From: Climacium dendroides
Lineage: Eukaryota; Streptophyta; Bryopsida; Hypnales; Climaciaceae
Reading direction: 5' to 3'
Length of the DNA: 64,000 bases
NCBI GenBank assembly: GCA_950106755.1
Contig: OX467083.1
Span: forward strand, 48,684,555 to 48,748,554
A program made the translations under genes and the position numbers. Below are positions 57,811-64,000 of the stretch, piece after piece (positions within the stretch are counted from its first letter, which is position 1; the number at the start of each line of letters is the position of its first letter). Below the pieces are notes generated by a model. That model was not told the origin of the DNA and did not search any database. It was given only the letters and a program-made list of their open reading frames with translations.

Positions 57811-60800
57811 ATGGAGAGGTGCTTGGGCTCCGGATTCAACTTGAGCTGGAGGACTCACGTGCTGGTGGCCGTACTGCTGCTTTGTAGCGTTCAAGAGGCT
57901 TTGACTCAATCAGGTTGGGAATTGGAGCCGGCTACTTCTGAAACATTCTTCTTCTTTAACTCAAACTTTCTCGATCAACTTCAACTTGATCGAAGCTATA
58001 TATATTGATTTTTTCAATTCTTCAGTGAAGTGGTGGAATTCAAGCGTTTCTCCTATTCGTCGTGCGCTCTCTTATGTGAGTTGAAAGGCTTGCAACGCAC
58101 TTGCAGAATTTTTAATCATGTATAAATTTACGAATTTATGGATAACAGCGTTCTGTCGGTAGGATCGAATCCTCGACATAGTCATATACTTTCAGAAATG
58201 TCGTGTTTCAGAGTGCCATTCCAGTACGTAAGCAGAACTCCGCACACGAAAAATGGCCAAATTCGTTAAATGGGTGTAATTTGGAGCACTAAATTTACGA
58301 TTGGTATGGATTTGTGGTTCCCGAGTCCCTAGGGACTCGCGTCTAGAAGAGTGTACTTGAGTCTCTTGAAATTTTGCCAGTTTGACGAACTTGACGTTAT
58401 ATTGGTAGAGATTCAGTGCCAAGCTCTAAACTCTAGAATGAGCATAGAACTGACGCTTCCGTCGGGTGACTACAAATACTGCAACGATCGATGGAAACCC
58501 GTCAATTTAGCAAAGAGGGAATTCGTAACGATAGGATTACGTACACTTGCCTGCGGGAGAATAACTGTCGGGAGTATACTTATTAACTCTAAGATACGCT
58601 CGTCTCATGTGTAATCTATAGGGATGTTAGATGACCTCGTGATTCCTGTTCTACAATTGTTCAGCAGTCACAACGCGATCTTTCTTTCTCCGAAATACTC
58701 GCACCGGTTTGTTTCGTTTGAGACTACATCTTAGGGTTTGTGCAATGCAAACTCGCACTCTGACACTCCTTGATTGGTTCCCTGGCAGGTTTCAGTCTAA
58801 ACATCGACTGTGGCGCAACCTCAAAATACTTCGACTCCGCCACTGGACTCTCGTGGGAGCCAGATGCGCCTTACATTTCCTCCGGCAAGACACAAACAGT
58901 CACCCTCCCCACGTCTCTCCAGAACTTCACGGAGATGCAGTCGCTCCGCTACTTCGACGATGCTCGAGTCAAGAACTGCTACGCCCTGCCAGTCACCAGC
59001 TCCGGCATTTACCTCCTCAAACTCTCCTTCTTTTACGGCGACTACGACAACGCCAGCCTGCCCCCGAACTTTCAGGTGGCCATCGATGCCAATATCATCT
59101 CCAACATTACCGTTGATACCACTGGAGTCTCGCACCAGGAGTATCATTACATGTCGCTGGGGAAGGTCACTTACGTGTGTCTCATTCGGACGTCTCCTAC
59201 GGCTACGCCTTTCATCTCCGGAATCTCTTTGAAAGAGGCCAGTCTGCTGGCTGGTGGATATAACAGTAATTTCACCGCGTTCCTCCAGAAAGGGATTATC
59301 ATGACTACTCGGAATCGCTTGAATTTCGGTGGCACGGACCTCATTCGGTATGAAAGCCACTTGCCAATTTTACTGACATATTGAAACGCCAGTTGCAGCA
59401 AGCAAGCTTGTGCTTAGAAAGCTGTCTGGTCACGCATGATTTGTGGTTCTGCTCAGACTCTGTAGTCGATGAATTGTCGGATTTCAGACGCCCGATTTGA
59501 AACTTCGGGTTACACCAGGCGTCCCAAGTTTCAGTGCTCTCGGTGCCCACGTTACGTGAAAGTCCTAGTGACTACGCCCTTCTAGTCTCAAATTCGACGC
59601 TGTGAAACCCATATTTTAACGAATATGACCGTGAACTAAGATTTTCATAAGGAAACCTAGCTCTCCATGAATTTGGAGAAGATTTTCTATTTGCAGTCAT
59701 ATTTATCACAATCGCGTGTTTTAGAGCTCCATAAATTGTGCTTTAAGCTCTGGTAAATGGGACTAGTGTCGAATCAGCAAAAGGTTTCAATCGGGTGAAT
59801 GAAACTAGTACTTTAAAATCCGCCATATGAACAAAATGCGGCTCTTTTGAACGCTATCTCAACGTTCCTGAGTCAATCTAATTGTGCTAACAATGCTGAT
59901 ATCAACAATTAGTCTCTCCTGGTTGACCTCCATTTGGATTGTAAAATACATCCTGAGTTACAAGCTAAGCCTTACAGTGCATTCTACGGATTGTGCAGAG
60001 CCCCTGCTGATTACTACGATCGCCTCTGGTTCCCTTCAACCGACTATTACTTGACCCACAACGTCGCAGGCTCTTACCAGTTTCTGTCCACGCCGACTCC
60101 CTTTTCCAATTTGGAGGGAGCCAAGAGTTTGCCCCCCTCGGCGGTGATGCAAACGGCCGTCACGAGCTTGGGTCTTGGGACTCTGAAGACCTATCTGCTG
60201 CCGGAAGGCTCTCCTTCAATCGATAGCGCTCCCGTCTTCTTCGCCTTCTACTTTGCGGAACTCAACAGCTCGGCATCCGGGCCTCCCCTGCGAAATTTCA
60301 CCATCCATCCGGATGTGGATAGTATGGGTACCGCGTATATTGACATGTCCCGGTACAAATTCCTGAGCTACGGCGGCTGGAACTTCTGGTCGAAAGTGGC
60401 GAGTGTAGGGAAAAATACAACCGTAGTCTTTACTCCAGTGGCGTCCGCCGTAGCGGGGCCGATCCTGAATTGTATGGAGATTTTTGCAAGAACCGACGAG
60501 AGGATGGCGAAGACTGCTGATCGAGATGGTGAGGAGCTTACAGTGAATTCTTTACTTGAACCTGCATAATTACTTCATAACAACTTCAAAACCCAAAACT
60601 AAGAAAATCCAGAGTCACATATATTGACACAAGGAGAATTATGTCATTCCAATAGCGCTAGTGCCAACCGATGTTGGATTCATATCAAGCAAAATGGACT
60701 GTTGTTTTACACCCTGGTTAATTCTAACACTGTATTGGTACCAAATGAGACTCATGCAAGCATTGTCGAATTTCAGTTCTACTTCGAAGTTGGGGAAGCT

Positions 60801-63800
60801 GACGGCAATTCATTGGAACTGGTGATCTGCAGCACTGGCTATTGAAGACATCAAGAATAGCTTGAATCTGACGGAATGGAGTGGCGATCCATGTCTTCCC
60901 TTCCCTCATGCCTGGATTACTTGCAGTATCCCTGACCCTACTTCAAATGCGCCTGAGCCTGTGATCACTGCCGTGTAAGTACAAATTTCGCTTTTCATGT
61001 GGTACTTTGCTCAAATTTAATTTACTACTTACGAGTGACAGAGGAATACGGGAAGTCAATGAAGGACTTCAAAAAGACTGGTTTTGCATCATTAGTGCGT
61101 TAAGAAGTTTCGTTCTGGAGGACTTCTTGTTTGTGGATTATTGCTAATAGTGTTGGCAACAACACTATTCTTGGTGCACTGGTTGAGAATGTGCAGGAAT
61201 CTTTCTGGATATCAGCTGGTGGGTACACTTTCACCCAGTTTTGCCAACCTTTGGGACCTCACCGGCCTGTGAGTGGTCTCATCAATTTGAATTGCAATTG
61301 CAGCTAGTTTAAAAATATCAACGACAGTCTCATTTTTAAAAATTGCGGGTTAATTTCAGAGACCCGAATTTGATGTTAAAGTGCCTCGAGCCCTGAAAAT
61401 GGCACTTTCAAGCACGAGGCTCCAAAAATTAGGAATGAAATAGATCTGAGGTTTCAGGAGACTGAAGCAATATCACTGAAATCCGCTATTTGTAGAAATA
61501 CGAAGTGCGTTAATGTGCTGGAATTTTCGGTTGTTTGAGCCAAAACCAGAAAATCTACCTGTCTGAATCATGGTGCGTATCTTTTTTGAAAAAACATCAA
61601 TTCTTTGAATGAAAGATCTCGTAAGTAGTTAATTTCGAAAGTTTCAGTTTGGACCAGGACTGTGAGTGACGCACAACAATCTCACAGGAAAATTGTGCAA
61701 GGGGGAAAAGTGAAACAAAGGAGTTTATACAAATCTCCTGTGTGACAACAACGGAATGAATATAAATCCCCTGGCTGTGTGATTATGCGGGACTTCACGA
61801 AAACCCTATTGTCTCAATGTCCTCCCTTGAGGTTCAAGGAAACGATGCAATTTCCCTGTGAAGGGCAGGGGAACTTGAATATCAAATTTAACACACGGGG
61901 ATGGTGCAATAATCTTCCTGTGTCGAGCCCAGAGAGCCCAGACATTGAAATCTTCTGTGTTACGGTCTTTCTCAAGAATCCAAAGGAGTCTTGAAATAGA
62001 GACATCAAACTCTTTTTCTTGTGGCTTAATTCATGGATGCTGTTTTGGATGTTTCTCAGGGACTTGTCCAACAACAGTCTCAGTGGTCCTCTCCCGGAGT
62101 GGTTGACAACTATGACAGCTCTGAGGCTCTTGTAAGTTTCGTAACCCTCCATGAAAAGGTGGATGATTCGACAGAGTAAGTGCTTTGATCTCGTATTTTT
62201 CTGCTCTCAAGTTTCATTCTAGAAGCTCCCGATCTGCCACTGAAACTGAAAATTAGCGTGAATTCCTTGCAGGGCTGTCCAGAACAATAACTTCAGCGGT
62301 GCAATTCCAAAGGGTCTTCTTTCAGCTAATTCTCAGATCCGGTTCACGTAAGTCCTCTCGCGTCACTAAAATTGTATTAAAAATGAAAACCTGTCCCACT
62401 TTTCCAAGTTCTTAGCACTATACTACATATTAGCAGCACAATTTCAGCACAACGAAATCCTCTAGTCTAACAATACATGGCTCTAACATCTTAAATTTCA
62501 GTTTAGTATATATGGTGCTAATAGTTCATCATTTCGTACTCTTTGACTCAAGTTGAATGTGGTGTGAATTAACCTGAAAGATTCATTTAGGCTACCATTT
62601 ATAGAAACTTTACATTAATGAGCAAATTGTTGTATCAACCCCTACCACAAATGCCATAGGGCTCCTCAACCTCACAATTGAAATTTACTTGTAATTCAAA
62701 TTGTTTTCCTTTGCGAACACTGAAATTACTCAATTGCTTATTCTGTTTCTTGTCCAGGTATTCAGGGAACCCTTTCTTAATAGACCAGTCTGCCCCTGGC
62801 CCTGCAATTACTAAGTGTAGTAACTGTGGCAAATCAAACATTGCAATCATCGCTGGTGCTAGTGCTGGGGGCGTTGTGGGACTCGCACTCGTAACTGTAG
62901 TAGTGATTTTGGTCTACTGTCGATGGAAACGCAAGCGTAAACTTTCTGACGAGGAGCGCAGGGCCCCCACGAGTATGTCTTGGTTTCAACAACGATTCTC
63001 TGAACTCAATTGAAAATTATTTCATTTGAATTGAAATGAAAAATGAAAAATGAAAAACGAGTTCATTTTTGATTTGCAAATTATCAATTGAATCCTAATT
63101 CACAATATCTTATCACAAGAACTTATAGTGATCATCTACTATTGTTTATCAACAGGGATTGCCACCCCTGGTGGTGCGAAAGCTTACACATTTGCGGAAG
63201 TAACTGCTGCAACTACACAATTCAGGAGGCAACTTGGTAAAGGAGGATTTGGTCCTGTATATTATGGAAAGCTTTCTGATGGGCAAGAAGTGGCGGTCAA
63301 GGTTGCTGATGGAAATTCAAAGCATGAAGAAAGGGCGTTTTTCACTGAGGTTTGTAGCCTACCAAGTGATCAATTTGTGGATCCAAGTTCTGAAGTTTTG
63401 GGTTTCATTTATTAAGGTTTCAGGCCGTTTAGGGTTTTCCTTCCACACGCCTTTCATTTGCGCGTATTTGCACTTAAATACACAGAAAAGTGTGATACCT
63501 CTTGAGTTAACTCTATTTGAATTGATGTGTTGTATCCTATCCGAGTCTCTCCTGTGGACCACAATGTCTATTTGTCAGATGGAGTCCTTTCTAGACGTAA
63601 ATTTGTGCATTATTGGGGTCTGTCACTAATATGGTTTTGAAATTGGGAGTTGTACGCTGGATGTGTCTCTAGGTTGATGTTTTATCGCGAGTGCACCACA
63701 AGAACCTGGTGTCCTTGGTGGGATACTGCCAGGAACAGAAGCAAATCCTTATCTACGAATACGTGCACAACGGCTCCTTATTTGATCACTTACATGGTGA

Positions 63801-64000
63801 GTTCTGTAATTCTGCTCCCTAAAACATTAGTTCGATCTGCTTACAAATTCAACTGAAATTGATACCCATCTTTTGGATCTGATTCATGAACAACGAATGA
63901 AAATTTGAAGCATATATGTTTGCTGTATGCAGTTCGAGAACCCCGAAAACTGAACATATAGTAAATCTAGGTAGGCAGTAGGCTAGAATCTCGCTAATAA
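57811..64000 (+). CDS. malectin-like LRR receptor kinase C, 3'-truncated by the window
   Basis: Exons 1-10 are visible: 57811-57913, 58789-59347, 59999-60528, 60833-60974, 61197-61268, 62060-62131, 62273-62347, 62758-62972, 63156-63349, 63673-63796; the window ends in intron 10. Splice phases equal those of A and B. Encoded so far (about 695 residues): signal peptide, malectin-like domain starting [16 protein letters not shown] motif, three LRRs, a CSNC-containing juxtamembrane segment, membrane helix, Gly loop [12 protein letters not shown] lysine, alpha-C glutamate, hinge up to [10 protein letters not shown]. The HRD and DFG motifs lie outside the window, so activity cannot be judged. It is the most diverged of the three in the ectodomain. 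Intron 3 is 304 bp against about 880 in A and B, and intron 2 lacks the hairpin. Frame is intact throughout. Confidence 0.9.

Noticed and set aside
60624..60845. Open frame before exon 4 of gene C
   Set aside because: Lies in intron 3; the homologous intron of A and B is not open in that frame and the acceptor before CACTGGCTATTG fits all three copies.
1..64000. tRNA, rRNA or organelle genes
   Set aside because: No cloverleaf-consistent segment or rRNA-like sequence was recognised on either strand; a tRNAscan-SE or Infernal run would be decisive.

Overview
This 64 kb window is plant nuclear DNA: AT-rich, full of transposons, with intron-split genes on the + strand. The protein-coding content is a tandem array of malectin-like leucine-rich-repeat receptor kinases (LRR-I/SYMRK-like architecture: signal peptide, malectin-like domain, GDPC motif, three LRRs, one membrane helix, Ser/Thr kinase). 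That architecture points to a land plant or close streptophyte. I cannot name the species; a non-seed plant is possible but unproven. All exon joins given here were worked out by hand from splice sites, reading phase and comparison of the three copies.

Layout. 1-11.7 kb holds no gene I can support, only AT-rich DNA with degenerate repeats and small DNA elements (Stowaway-like, Emigrant/pogo-like and a numerous family inserted at TTAA). 11.76-12.40 kb is a relic of the last exon and 3' flank of a receptor kinase, all that remains of an upstream array member (copy X). 12.7-16.0 kb is a 5' flank shared with copy B, here carrying two extra insertions: a TTAA element and a CACTA-like element with a 22-bp minisatellite. 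16.37-24.78 kb is receptor kinase A: 14 exons, 917 aa, intact. 25-29.5 kb is AT-rich DNA ending in a broken Ty1/copia polyprotein. 29.5-32.4 kb is the second copy of the 5' flank, with a 1.37 kb hAT element inserted in the promoter of B. 32.69-41.73 kb is receptor kinase B: 14 exons, 884 aa, with the catalytic HRD changed to HRN and a shortened tail. 41.7-57.5 kb is a nest of transposons: foldback CACTA-type MITEs, a Ty3/gypsy element apparently split by about 8 kb of later insertions, a 3.68 kb TG...CA element with a 5-bp target duplication and a decayed 615-codon reading frame, and a copia tail. 57.81 kb to the window end is receptor kinase C, exons 1-10, running off the edge inside intron 10.

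The three genes share start context, upstream block and every splice phase, so they come from tandem duplication. Their history is mosaic. A and B are nearly identical from the 5' flank through exon 5, B matches C better in exons 9-10, and the 3' end of B has diverged strongly. Because A and B (and their flanks) are paralogous, several insertions have a filled and an empty site within this window. This reveals target-site duplications directly: TTAA, 3 bp and 8 bp. The most interesting points are the probable pseudokinase B, the conversion-like mosaic, the intronic 49-nt hairpin in A and B, and the CCGGAA-rich 3.68 kb element whose in-frame stops all fit C-to-T change.
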